From assembly GCF_036898465.1 (NCBI RefSeq), contig NZ_JARUMJ010000001.1, forward strand, positions 6,324,001 through 6,388,000: 64,000 nucleotides of DNA, read 5' to 3'. Positions within the stretch are counted from its first letter, which is position 1. Each line of letters opens with the position of its first letter. This stretch comes from Streptomyces sp. B21-105. GTDB lineage: Bacteria > Actinomycetota > Actinomycetes > Streptomycetales > Streptomycetaceae. Shown here in pieces: positions 8,872 through 17,395 of this stretch. The translations under genes and the position numbers were made by a program. The notes under the pieces are model-generated. The model was not told the DNA's origin. It saw only the letters and a list, made by a program, of their open reading frames with translations, and searched no databases.

Positions 8872-10303
8872 CGAGGTTTCCACCGGGAGCGATGTGGACG
8901 CTGCCCGCGTGAGAAGCACCGGGCCGCGGCACGCGGCACCCAAGAAGCCGCTGTTCACCAGGCTCCACATGCCGGCCGGCAAGGCGATAGCCCTGGCGGC
9001 CATGCCGACCGCGGTGCTGATGGGGATGGGCTTCACGCCCACCCTCGCCAACGCGGAGGACCAGCCGGCGTCCAAGAGCCTCACGATCGACGAGTACAAG
9101 GACTGCGTGGCGGCCCTGGAGGAGGCGGACGCCTCGCCGTCCGCCTCCGCGAGCGAGTCCGCCGACGACTCCAAGGACGACGCGAAGGACTCCAAGGACT
9201 CCAAGGACGACGCGAAGGACTCCAAGGACTCCGAGGACGGCTCCAAGGGCTCGGACGACTCCAAGGGCACGGCGGGCGACTCCGGCAAGGGCGGCTCGGC
9301 TTCGTCGGATTCAGGTTCCGACGACGCGGCCACGCCCTCTCCGGCGGCGTCCTCCGCCCCCGACAAGTCCGCGACGTCCGCCGACAGCACGACGACGACC
9401 CCGACGGACACCGAGACGAGCAAGAACGTCCTGGAGACCATCGGCGACGCGATCACGGACCTGTTCGACGGCAAGGACTCCGACGACGCGACGACCGAGG
9501 CGAACCCCTCGCCGTCGGCCTCCGCCCCGGCGGCCGGCGACTCGACGTCGGGCTCCGGGTCCTCGGACACCTCCGGCTCGGGCTCCTCCGGCACGGACTC
9601 GTCGTCCGGCAAGTCCTCCTCCGGCAAGTCTTCCTCGAAGACCTCGGCGGGCACGGCCAAGGACACCGCCGACGCCGTCACCGACAAGGCGAAGGACACC
9701 GCCGAGGACGCCGCCGACAAGGCCGAGGACACGGCGAAGGACACGGCGAAGGACGCCAAGGACACCGCCGCCGACGCCACGGCCTCGCCGAGCGCGTCCA
9801 AGGACGCCACGACGGACGCCGACGACTGCCCCGCCGCCACGGACGACGAGGGCGGCATCGACAACGGCAAGGTCGCGCTGCCCGACGAACCCTGGTTCCT
9901 GAACGCGAGTTCACTGCTGCTCAAGGGCGCCGACTACCAGGGCGTCGTGAAGGTGAAGACGGCCAACGGCACGGTCAAGGAAGTGCTGAAGTACGTCATC
10001 TCCGACGGCACCGACATCGGCGACCTGCACCAGACGGTCAACGACAAGCAGTCCGGCAGGACGTACCACGTGCAGGCCGGCAAGGGCACGACGTCCACCA
10101 TCCGTGACGGCGACACGATCATGTACACCGAGAGCATCTCCGGGAACCTGTTCGGCCTGATACCGGTGACGTTCAGCCCGAAGAGCCCGCCGCCGCTGAA
10201 CATCCCGCTGATCTACTTCACCAACGTCAAGGTCCAGCAGGCCGGCCAGTTCGGCGGCACGCTGACGGTGCCCGGGCTGCACCAGTTCACGACCGCCGGC
10301 TGA
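8861..10303 (+). CDS. Exported low-complexity protein with conserved C-terminal domain
   Basis: The 480-residue protein starts at a GTG inside the end of the DUF6114 gene, with GGGAGG 5 bp upstream. Residues 35-65 form a hydrophobic export signal (KAIALAAMPTAVLMGMGF) ending near ANA-ED. Residues 70-345 are disordered: repeats of DSKDDAK, DSKDS, SSGKSS and AKDTA plus Ser-Ala-Ser-Pro stretches, like a cell-wall spacer. The last 140 residues (from about DEPWFLNASSLLLKG) form a compact beta-rich domain, presumably the functional part. No sortase motif or retention domain is seen. It completes the DUF6230-DUF6114 unit; the name and function are unknown to me. Confidence 0.7.
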   Translation: MPADEVSTGSDVDAARVRSTGPRHAAPKKPLFTRLHMPAGKAIALAAMPTAVLMGMGFTPTLANAEDQPASKSLTIDEYKDCVAALEEADASPSASASESADDSKDDAKDSKDSKDDAKDSKDSEDGSKGSDDSKGTAGDSGKGGSASSDSGSDDAATPSPAASSAPDKSATSADSTTTTPTDTETSKNVLETIGDAITDLFDGKDSDDATTEANPSPSASAPAAGDSTSGSGSSDTSGSGSSGTDSSSGKSSSGKSSSKTSAGTAKDTADAVTDKAKDTAEDAADKAEDTAKDTAKDAKDTAADATASPSASKDATTDADDCPAATDDEGGIDNGKVALPDEPWFLNASSLLLKGADYQGVVKVKTANGTVKEVLKYVISDGTDIGDLHQTVNDKQSGRTYHVQAGKGTTSTIRDGDTIMYTESISGNLFGLIPVTFSPKSPPPLNIPLIYFTNVKVQQAGQFGGTLTVPGLHQFTTAG

Positions 10304-10386
10304 GCCGGGCGACCCGCGCGCCCCAGCCCGTCCGGGAGCCCGTCGGCCCGTCCGGGAGGCCATGAGCCCGTCCCGTAGCCGCACAA

Positions 10387-10429
10387 CGCCTGAGGGCGCC
10401 TCCTGTGTCACAGGAGGCGCCCTCAGGCG
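10387..10429. terminator. Bidirectional terminator between the exported-protein gene and pyk
   Basis: A perfect 21-bp inverted repeat around one central base: the left arm starts CGCCTGAGGGCGCC and the right arm ends GGCGCCCTCAGGCG. It lies between two convergent genes (stops at 10303 and 10476) and can serve both. Confidence 0.85.
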
Positions 10430-10475
10430 CGTACAGGGCCCTTCACGGCCCGCCGCTCAGTCGTGGCCCGTCGGC

Positions 10476-11906
10476 TCAGTCGCGGGAGCCGCCGCCGAGG
10501 TGGTGGACCCGGAGCATGTTGGTGGTGCCGGGGACGCCGGGGGGCGAGCCGGCGGTGATGATGACGACGTCGCCCGGGTTGAAACGGTTGATCTTGGCGA
10601 TCTCCTGGTCGACCATGTCGACCATTTCGTCCGTGGTGTTCACGAACGGCACGATGTGCGACTCGACGCCCCAGCTGAGCGCGAGCTGGTTGCGGGTGCC
10701 CTCGTCGGTGGTGAAGGCGATGATCGGCTGGGTCGCGCGGTAGCGCGAGAGCCGGCGGGCGGTGTCGCCGGACTGGGTGAACGCCACCAGGCCGCGGCCG
10801 CCGAGGAAGTCGGAGATCTCGCACGCGGCGCGCGCGATCGAACCGCCCTGCGTGCGCGGCTTCTTGCCCGGCACGAGCGGCTGCAGACCCTTGCTGAGCA
10901 GCTCCTGCTCGGCCGCGCTGACGATCTTCGACATCGTCTTCACGGTCTCGATCGGATACGCGCCCACGCTCGACTCGGCCGACAGCATGACCGCGTCCGC
11001 GCCGTCCAGGATCGCGTTGGCCACGTCGGAGGCCTCGGCGCGGGTCGGCCGGGAGTTGGTGATCATCGACTCCATCATCTGGGTCGCCACGATCACCGGC
11101 TTGGCGTTGCGCCGGCACAGCTCGATCAGGCGCTTCTGCACCATGGGCACCCGCTCCAGCGGGTACTCGACGGCGAGGTCGCCACGGGCGACCATCACAC
11201 CGTCGAACGCCATCACGACGTCCTCCATGTTCTCCACCGCCTGCGGCTTCTCCACCTTGGCGATGACGGGGACCCGGCGGCCCTCCTCGTCCATGACCCG
11301 GTGGACGTCGGCGACGTCCTTGGCGTCCCGGACGAAGGACAGCGCGACCAGGTCCGCGCCCATGCGCAGCGCGAACCGCAGGTCGTCGATGTCCTTCTCG
11401 CTGAGCGCGGGCACGTTGACGGCCGTGCCGGGCAGGTTGATGCCCTTGTGGTCGGAGATGACCCCGCCCTCGATGACGATCGTCCGCACCCGCGGGCCCT
11501 CGACGTCGAGGACCTTCAGCTCGACGTTGCCGTCGTTGATGAGGACCTGGTCGCCGCGCGAGACGTCGCCGGGCAGACCCTTGTAGGTCGTGCCGCAGAT
11601 CGTCTTGTCGCCGGGGACGTCGTCGGTGGTGATGGTGAACTCGTCACCCCGCACCAGCTCGACGGGGCCCTCGGCGAAGGTCTCGAGGCGGATCTTGGGG
11701 CCCTGGAGGTCGGCGAGGACGCCGATGGCCCGGCCGGTCTCCTCGGCGGCGGCACGGACCCGGTCGTACCGGCCCTGGTGCTCGGCGTGGGAGCCGTGGC
11801 TGAAGTTGAAACGGGCCACGTTCATGCCGGCCTCGATCAGCGACACAAGCATTTCGTGGGAGTCGACCGCGGGGCCGAGAGTACAGACAATTTTCGAACG
11901 GCGCAT
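10476..11906 (-). CDS. pyk: Pyruvate kinase
   Basis: The 476-residue protein converts phosphoenolpyruvate and ADP to pyruvate and ATP, the last step of glycolysis. It shows the full family pattern: RRSKIVCTLGPA at the N-terminus, RFNFSHGSH, the active-site Lys region KDIDDL/GADLVALSFV, the K+/Mg2+ site PVIVATQMMESM, and MLSAESSVGAYPIETVKTM near the end of the barrel. Length is normal for bacterial enzymes. AGGAT precedes the ATG at 11906. It is the last gene of a same-strand block pta-ackA-pyk, but a 118-bp gap gives it room for its own promoter. S. coelicolor has two pyk genes; from its neighbourhood this is pyk2. Confidence 0.96.
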   Translation of the reverse strand: MRRSKIVCTLGPAVDSHEMLVSLIEAGMNVARFNFSHGSHAEHQGRYDRVRAAAEETGRAIGVLADLQGPKIRLETFAEGPVELVRGDEFTITTDDVPGDKTICGTTYKGLPGDVSRGDQVLINDGNVELKVLDVEGPRVRTIVIEGGVISDHKGINLPGTAVNVPALSEKDIDDLRFALRMGADLVALSFVRDAKDVADVHRVMDEEGRRVPVIAKVEKPQAVENMEDVVMAFDGVMVARGDLAVEYPLERVPMVQKRLIELCRRNAKPVIVATQMMESMITNSRPTRAEASDVANAILDGADAVMLSAESSVGAYPIETVKTMSKIVSAAEQELLSKGLQPLVPGKKPRTQGGSIARAACEISDFLGGRGLVAFTQSGDTARRLSRYRATQPIIAFTTDEGTRNQLALSWGVESHIVPFVNTTDEMVDMVDQEIAKINRFNPGDVVIITAGSPPGVPGTTNMLRVHHLGGGSRD

Positions 11907-12024
11907 GGGGTGATCCTATCGGTTTGTTTCGCAACGGAATATTCCGTCTGGCGGAAGATACAAATGAGAAGGAGTGTGCTCAGTTGCTTTCCCGCTCAGT
12001 TGTCATGCGGCGTACCGCAAATGA

Positions 12025-13251
12025 TTACCCCTTCACCAGCGCGTAGGTCTGCGTCGCGATCTCCAGTTCCTCGTCCGTCGGCACCACGGCGACCGCCACC
12101 CGCGCGCCGGCGGGCGAGATCAGCCGCGGCTCGTCACCGCGTACCGCGTTCAGCTCGGCGTCCACTGCCAGGCCCAGGGAGCCCAGCCCCGCGACGGCCG
12201 CCTCCCGTACCGGCGCGGCGTTCTCCCCGACCCCGGCGGTGAACGCCACCGCGTCCACGTGCCCGAGTACGGCGTAATAGGCGCCGAGGTACTTCTTCAG
12301 CCGGTGAATGTAGATGTCGAACGCGAGCTTCGCCCGCTCGTCGCCCTCGTCGATCCGCCGACGGATCTCCCGCATGTCGTTGTCCCCGCACAGCCCGACG
12401 AGACCGCTCTTCTTGTTGAGAAGAGCATCGATTTCGTCGATGGACATTCCACCGACACGAGCCAAATGGAAGATGACGGCCGGGTCGACGTCTCCCGAGC
12501 GCGTACCCATGACGAGACCTTCCAAGGGCGTCAGTCCCATCGAGGTGTCCACACAGCGGCCCTTCTCGACGGCCGACGCCGACGCCCCGTTGCCGAGGTG
12601 CAGCACGATGACGTTCACCTCCTCGGGGGACTTGCCCAACAGCTTCGCCGTCGCCCGCGAGACGTACGCGTGCGACGTCCCGTGGAAGCCGTAGCGCCGC
12701 ACCCGGTGCGCGTCCGCGGTCTCGACGTCGATCGCGTAGCGGGCCGCCGACTCCGGCATCGTCGTGTGGAAGGCGGTGTCGAACACGGCGACCTGCGGCA
12801 GGTCGGGCCGCAGGGCCGTCGCCGTGCGGATACCGGTCAGGTTCGCCGGGTTGTGCAGCGGCGCGACCGGGATCAGCCGCTCGATCTCGGCGAGCACGGC
12901 GTCGTCCACCACGGTCGGCCGGGTGAAGTGCCTGCCCCCGTGCACGACCCGGTGCCCGATCGCGGCGAGCTCGGGGGAGTCCAGCCCGAGGCCGTCCCTG
13001 GCCAGCTCCTCGGCGACGGCCTTCAGCGCCGCGCCGTGATCGGCGAACGGCCCGCCCTGCTCACGGGGCGCGCCGCCGGTCGCGAGCGGGGAGTGCTTCA
13101 GCCGCGAGGTCCGCTCGCCGATGCGCTCGACGAGCCCGCTCGCCAGCCGACTGCTGTCCCGCATGTCGAGCAGCTGGTACTTCACCGACGAGGAGCCGGA
13201 GTTGAGGACGAGGACGCGGGTCGCGCTCACGGGTCGTCGGGTCGCGCTCAC
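12025..13251 (-). CDS. ackA: Acetate kinase
   Basis: The 408-residue enzyme transfers the phosphoryl group between acetyl phosphate and ADP, giving acetate and ATP (reversible). The N-terminal motif VLVLNSGSSSVKYQLLD, the AVFDTAFHTTMP active-site segment, YGFHGTSHAYVS and the HLGNGASASAV phosphate loop are all intact. The GTG at 13251 overlaps the pta stop as GTGA and has AGAAGG upstream. A second in-frame GTG at 13230 begins an almost identical short stretch (Val-Ser-Ala-Thr-Arg occurs twice) but has no ribosome binding site. Coupling to pta fits the shared Pta-AckA pathway. Confidence 0.95.
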   Translation of the reverse strand: MSATRRPVSATRVLVLNSGSSSVKYQLLDMRDSSRLASGLVERIGERTSRLKHSPLATGGAPREQGGPFADHGAALKAVAEELARDGLGLDSPELAAIGHRVVHGGRHFTRPTVVDDAVLAEIERLIPVAPLHNPANLTGIRTATALRPDLPQVAVFDTAFHTTMPESAARYAIDVETADAHRVRRYGFHGTSHAYVSRATAKLLGKSPEEVNVIVLHLGNGASASAVEKGRCVDTSMGLTPLEGLVMGTRSGDVDPAVIFHLARVGGMSIDEIDALLNKKSGLVGLCGDNDMREIRRRIDEGDERAKLAFDIYIHRLKKYLGAYYAVLGHVDAVAFTAGVGENAAPVREAAVAGLGSLGLAVDAELNAVRGDEPRLISPAGARVAVAVVPTDEELEIATQTYALVKG

Positions 13252-15371
13252 AGGTCGGTCGCCTTCTCGCTGGAGGCCGGTCCGGCGGTCCGGCCGGCCT
13301 GGGACGGTATCTGGGCCTGGATGGCCGTGATGGCCACGGTGTTGACGATGTCCTGGACGAGAGCGCCCCGCGACAGGTCGTTGACCGGCTTGCGCAGCCC
13401 CTGCAGCACCGGCCCGACCGCGATCGCGCCGGCCGAACGCTGCACCGCCTTGTAGGTGTTGTTGCCGGTGTTGAGGTCCGGGAAGATCAACACGCTGGCC
13501 TGGCCCGCGACTTCGGAGCCCGGCAGCTTGGTGGCGGCGACCGTGGGCTCGACGGCGGCGTCGTACTGGATCGGCCCCTCGATCTTCAGATCGGGACGCC
13601 GCTCGCGCACCAGCTCCGTCGCCTCCCGCACCTTGTCGACGTCCGCGCCGGAGCCGGAGGTGCCGGTGGAGTACGACAGCATCGCGATCCGCGGCTCCAC
13701 GCCGAACTGCGCGGCGGTGGCGGCCGCCTGGACGGCGATGTCGGCGAGCTGCTCGGCGTCCGGGTCGGGGTTCACCGCGCAGTCGCCGTAGACCAGGACC
13801 TTGTCGGCGAGGCACATGAAGAACACCGACGACACGATGTCGGCGTCCGGCTTGGTCTTGATGATCTCGAACGCGGGCCGGATCGTGGCCGCCGTGGAGT
13901 GCACCGAACCGGAGACCATGCCGTCGGCGAGACCCTCCTGCACCATGAGCGTGCCGAAGTAGTTCACGTCCGAGACGACGTCGTAGGCCAGCTCGACGGT
14001 GACGCCCCGGTGGGCGCGCAGCGCCGCGTACTTCTCGGCGAAGGCGTCGCGCAGCTCGCTCGTCGCCGGGTCGATGAGCCGGCAGTCGCCGAGGTCGATG
14101 CCCAGGTCGGCGGCCTTCTTGCGGATCTGGTCCACCGGCCCGAGCAGGGTGAGGTCGCACACGCCGCGACGCAGCAGCACCTCGGCCGCGTGCAGCACCC
14201 GCTCCTCGGTGCCCTCCGGCAGCACGACCCGGCGCTTGTCGGAGCGGGCCTGCTCGAGGAGCTTGTGCTCGAACATCATCGGCGTGACGCGGTCGGTGCT
14301 GGGCGCGGAGACGCGCCGGAGCAGATCCGCCGTGTCCACGTGCCGTTCGAACACCCCCAGCGCGGTCTCCGCCTTGCGGGGCGTCGCCGCGTTCAGCTTG
14401 CCCTCCAGGGAGAACAGCTGCTCGGCGGTGAGGAAGCTGTTGCCGGGCACCGAGACGACCGGTGTGCCGGGGGCGAGGCGGGCGGCCAGCGTCAGGATCT
14501 CCTGCGTCGGCACCTCGCCGAGGGTGAGCAGCAGACCGGCGATCGGCGGGGTGCCGGCGCTGTGCGCGGCCAGCGAGCCGATCACCAGGTCCGCCCGGTC
14601 GCCCGGGGTGACGACCAGACAGCCGGGGGTCAGGGCCGCGAGGAAGTTCGGCAGCATCGCCCCGCCGAAGACGAAGTCGAGGGCGTCGCGGGCCAGCCCG
14701 GAGTCGTCGCCCAGCAGCACCCGCGCGCCGAGGGCGTGGCTGATCTGCGAGACGGTCGGCGCGGACAGCGCGGGCTCGTCGGGCAGCACGTAGCAGGGCA
14801 CGGGCACCCGGGCGGCGAGCCGGGAGGCGATCTCCTCCCGGTCCTCCCGGGCCACCCGGTTGGTCACCATGGCGAGGACGTCGCAGCCGAGGCCCTGGTA
14901 CGCCCGGTAGGCGTTGCGCGTCTCGGCGAGCACCGACTCCACCGTCTGCCTGCGGCCGCCGACCACCGGGATCACGGACGCGCCGAACTCGTTGGCGAGG
15001 CGAGCGTTCAGGGCGAGTTCGTCCGGGAACTGGGTGTCGGCGTAGTCGGTGCCCAGCACCAGCACGACGTCGTAGGCGCGGGCCACGACGTGGAAGCGCT
15101 CCACGAGGGTGGAGACCAGTTCGTCCGCGCCCTGCTCCGCCTGGAGGGCCGACGCCTCGTGGTAGTCCATGCCGTAGACCGTGGCCGGATCCTGCGCCAG
15201 CCGGTAGCGCGCACGCAGCAGTTCGAAGAGCCGGTCCGGCCCGTCGTGGACGAGCGGACGGAACACGCCCACCCGGTCGACCTGCCGGGTCAGGAGCTCC
15301 ATGACCCCCAGTTCGACGACCTGGCGGCCGTCGCCGCGGTCGATACCGGTCACGTACACGCTGCGGGTCAC
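13248..15371 (-). CDS. pta: Phosphate acetyltransferase (long form with DRTGG domain)
   Basis: The 707-residue enzyme converts acetyl-CoA and phosphate to acetyl phosphate and CoA. It has three parts: an N-terminal P-loop-like (BioD/CobB-type) domain (about residues 1-210), a DRTGG regulatory domain (about 215-340) and the catalytic PTA_PTB domain (about 375-700; HKLLEQARSDKRRVVLPEG, VSGSVHSTAATIRPAFEIIK, PDLNTGNNTYKAVQR). In the N-terminal domain the Walker-like loop reads GIDRGDGRQ, lacking the GKS of active nucleotidases, so a regulatory role is likelier. The GTG at 15371 with GGAGAG upstream fits the start of similarity. It is co-translated with ackA by a 4-bp overlap. Confidence 0.95.
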   Translation of the reverse strand: MTRSVYVTGIDRGDGRQVVELGVMELLTRQVDRVGVFRPLVHDGPDRLFELLRARYRLAQDPATVYGMDYHEASALQAEQGADELVSTLVERFHVVARAYDVVLVLGTDYADTQFPDELALNARLANEFGASVIPVVGGRRQTVESVLAETRNAYRAYQGLGCDVLAMVTNRVAREDREEIASRLAARVPVPCYVLPDEPALSAPTVSQISHALGARVLLGDDSGLARDALDFVFGGAMLPNFLAALTPGCLVVTPGDRADLVIGSLAAHSAGTPPIAGLLLTLGEVPTQEILTLAARLAPGTPVVSVPGNSFLTAEQLFSLEGKLNAATPRKAETALGVFERHVDTADLLRRVSAPSTDRVTPMMFEHKLLEQARSDKRRVVLPEGTEERVLHAAEVLLRRGVCDLTLLGPVDQIRKKAADLGIDLGDCRLIDPATSELRDAFAEKYAALRAHRGVTVELAYDVVSDVNYFGTLMVQEGLADGMVSGSVHSTAATIRPAFEIIKTKPDADIVSSVFFMCLADKVLVYGDCAVNPDPDAEQLADIAVQAAATAAQFGVEPRIAMLSYSTGTSGSGADVDKVREATELVRERRPDLKIEGPIQYDAAVEPTVAATKLPGSEVAGQASVLIFPDLNTGNNTYKAVQRSAGAIAVGPVLQGLRKPVNDLSRGALVQDIVNTVAITAIQAQIPSQAGRTAGPASSEKATDL

Positions 15372-15392
15372 GCCAGCTCTCCGTTTCGTTCC

Positions 15393-15498
15393 GGGACACA
15401 TCGGGGACGCACATCCGGGACACACCGTCCGGGACACAAAAATCGCCCACCTAGGTGAGCAGATCCCTCTTGACAATACCCCCGGCCATGATTAAGGC
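15393..15498. promoter_or_regulatory. Divergent pta/pfkA promoter region with short direct repeats
   Basis: The 212-bp gap between pta and pfkA contains three copies of CCGGGACACA and a fourth degenerate one between 15393 and 15440. A TTGACA hexamer lies at 15470-15475, facing pfkA, but no good -10 follows at 16-18 bp (TTAAGG at best). These may be regulator sites for the divergent carbon-flux genes; this is an inference from position. Confidence 0.3.
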
Positions 15499-15583
15499 GC
15501 CCGTCAAGAGACAGCGCGCTCGGCGGCGTGAAACAATCGAATCCGGCTCACCGGCAACGACAGCGAGCAGGAGACACAGCACG

Positions 15584-16609
15584 ATGCGCATCGGAGTTCT
15601 CACGGCAGGCGGCGACTGCCCCGGCCTGAACGCAGTGATCCGGTCGGTCGTGCACCGCGCCGTCGACAACTACGGCGACGAGGTCATCGGCTTCGAGGAC
15701 GGCTACGCCGGGCTGCTCGACGGCCGCTACCGGACGCTCGACCTCAACGCGGTGAGCGGCATCCTGGCCCGCGGCGGCACCATCCTCGGCTCCTCCCGCC
15801 TGGAGCGCGACCGGCTGCGCGAGGCCTGCGAGAGCGCCTCCGACATGATCCACGACTTCGGAATCGACGCGCTCATCCCGATCGGCGGCGAGGGCACGCT
15901 GACGGCGGCGCGGATGCTGTCCGACGCCGGTCTGCCGGTGGTCGGCGTGCCCAAGACGATCGACAACGACATCTCGTCCACCGACCGCACCTTCGGCTTC
16001 GACACGGCGGTCGGGGTCGCCACCGAGGCGATGGACCGCCTGAAGACGACCGCCGAATCCCACCAGCGGGTCATGGTGGTCGAGGTCATGGGCCGCCACG
16101 CCGGCTGGATCGCGCTGGAGAGCGGAATGGCGGCGGGCGCGCACGGCATCTGCCTGCCCGAGCGCCCCTTCGACCCCACCGACCTCGTGAAGATGGTCGA
16201 GGAGCGGTTCGCGCGCGGCAAGAAGTTCGCGGTGATCTGCGTCGCCGAGGGCGCGCACCCGGCCGACGGCACGATGGACTACAGCAAGGGCGCGATCGAC
16301 CAGTTCGGCCACGAACGCTTCCAGGGCATCGGCACGGCGCTGGCCTACGAACTCGAGCGGCGGCTCGGCAAGGAGGCCCGCCCGGTCATCCTCGGCCACA
16401 TCCAGCGCGGCGGCGTCCCGACGGCGTACGACCGCGTCCTCGCGACCCGCTTCGGCTGGCACGCGGTGGAGGCGGCGCACCGCGGCCAGTTCGGGCGGAT
16501 GACGGCGCTGCGCGGCACGGACGTGGTGATGGTGCCGCTGGCCGAGGCGGTCACCGAGCTGAAGACGGTCCCCACGGACCGGATCGTCGAAGCCGAGTCG
16601 GTCTTCTAG
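15584..16609 (+). CDS. pfkA: 6-phosphofructokinase, ATP-dependent group III type
   Basis: The 341-residue enzyme phosphorylates fructose 6-phosphate to the 1,6-bisphosphate. It begins MRIGVLTAGGDCPGLNAVIR, has the PKTIDND substrate loop, the MGRHAGWIALE segment and LGHIQRGG near the end. The phosphoryl-donor selecting positions are Gly104 (in GGEGT) and Lys124 (in VPKTIDND). This is the mixed signature of streptomycete ATP-dependent enzymes; pyrophosphate enzymes have Asp at 104. The ATG at 15584 is the natural start because the protein begins directly with the first beta strand. S. coelicolor has three pfkA genes; this one sits next to pta as here. Confidence 0.95.
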   Translation: MRIGVLTAGGDCPGLNAVIRSVVHRAVDNYGDEVIGFEDGYAGLLDGRYRTLDLNAVSGILARGGTILGSSRLERDRLREACESASDMIHDFGIDALIPIGGEGTLTAARMLSDAGLPVVGVPKTIDNDISSTDRTFGFDTAVGVATEAMDRLKTTAESHQRVMVVEVMGRHAGWIALESGMAAGAHGICLPERPFDPTDLVKMVEERFARGKKFAVICVAEGAHPADGTMDYSKGAIDQFGHERFQGIGTALAYELERRLGKEARPVILGHIQRGGVPTAYDRVLATRFGWHAVEAAHRGQFGRMTALRGTDVVMVPLAEAVTELKTVPTDRIVEAESVF

Positions 16610-16699
16610 GACGGGCCTCGCCACCAGGAGGAACCCCAGGACCATTTCTTTGCTCCCGCGACGGTCTAGGGGTTTGCCGGCCGCCGCCGCTTCCGCTCC

Positions 16700-17395
16700 T
16701 CAGCGGGCTCTCGGTGCGCTCCTGACCCATCGGTACACCAGCTCGGGGCGGCCCACCTGCCCGTACAGCGGCTTGCGCTCGGCCCGGCCGGAATCGACCA
16801 GATGCTCCAGATAGCGGCGTGCCGTGATCCGGGAGATGCCCACCGCCTCGGCCACGCCGGCCGCCGTCAGCCCCTCCTGCGTCTCCCGCACCGTCGTCGT
16901 GACGCGTTCCAGCGTCGGGGCGCTCAGGCCCTTGGGGAGGGCGGCCGGCCCGGGGGCGCGCAGGGCGGCCAGCGCCCGGTCGACCTCGTCCTGACCGCTC
17001 GCCTCGCCCGCCGCGCCGCGGAACTCGGCGTACCGGACCAGCCGGTCCCGCAGGGTCGCGAACGTGAACGGCTTCAGCACGTACTGGACGACGCCCAGCG
17101 AGACGCCCTCCCGGACCACGGTGAGGTCCCGCGCCGACGTCACCGCGATCACGTCCGCGTGGTACCCCGCCGCCCGCAGCGAACGGGCCAGCTGCAGCCC
17201 GTGCGCGTCGGGGAGGTGCAGGTCCAGCAGGAGCAGGTCCACCGGCGTGCGGTCCAGCAGTCGCCGGGCCTCCGCCCCGGTGTGCGCCTTGCCCACGGCG
17301 ACGAACCCCGGCACCCGTCCTACGTACATGACGTGGGCGTCCGCGGCGACCGGGTCGTCCTCCACGACCAGCACTCTGATGGGTTCCTCGGTCAT
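16700..17395 (-). CDS. CitB/DcuR-type response regulator
   Basis: The 231-residue protein has an N-terminal receiver domain (residues 6-125) with acidic pocket Asp13/Asp14, phospho-acceptor Asp58 (LLLLDLHLPD) and Lys108 (YVLKPF). A C-terminal HTH near residues 170-215 (GLTAAGVAEAVGISRITARRYLEHLVDSG) is typical of CitB-family regulators of C4-dicarboxylate or citrate uptake. Its start overlaps the sensor kinase stop by 4 bp (ATGA), so the pair is co-translated. It probably activates the divergent dicarboxylate transporter at 19194. Confidence 0.92.
   Translation of the reverse strand: MTEEPIRVLVVEDDPVAADAHVMYVGRVPGFVAVGKAHTGAEARRLLDRTPVDLLLLDLHLPDAHGLQLARSLRAAGYHADVIAVTSARDLTVVREGVSLGVVQYVLKPFTFATLRDRLVRYAEFRGAAGEASGQDEVDRALAALRAPGPAALPKGLSAPTLERVTTTVRETQEGLTAAGVAEAVGISRITARRYLEHLVDSGRAERKPLYGQVGRPELVYRWVRSAPRAR

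Noticed and set aside
9120..9830. Toxin or phage tail fibre signal in the low-complexity gene
   Set aside because: The repeats are compositional (Lys/Asp/Ser/Ala) and no toxin or tail motif is present.
12025..15450. 1141-residue minus-strand frame over ackA and pta
   Set aside because: Only the part after 13251 is acetate kinase; the rest is an out-of-frame shadow of pta.
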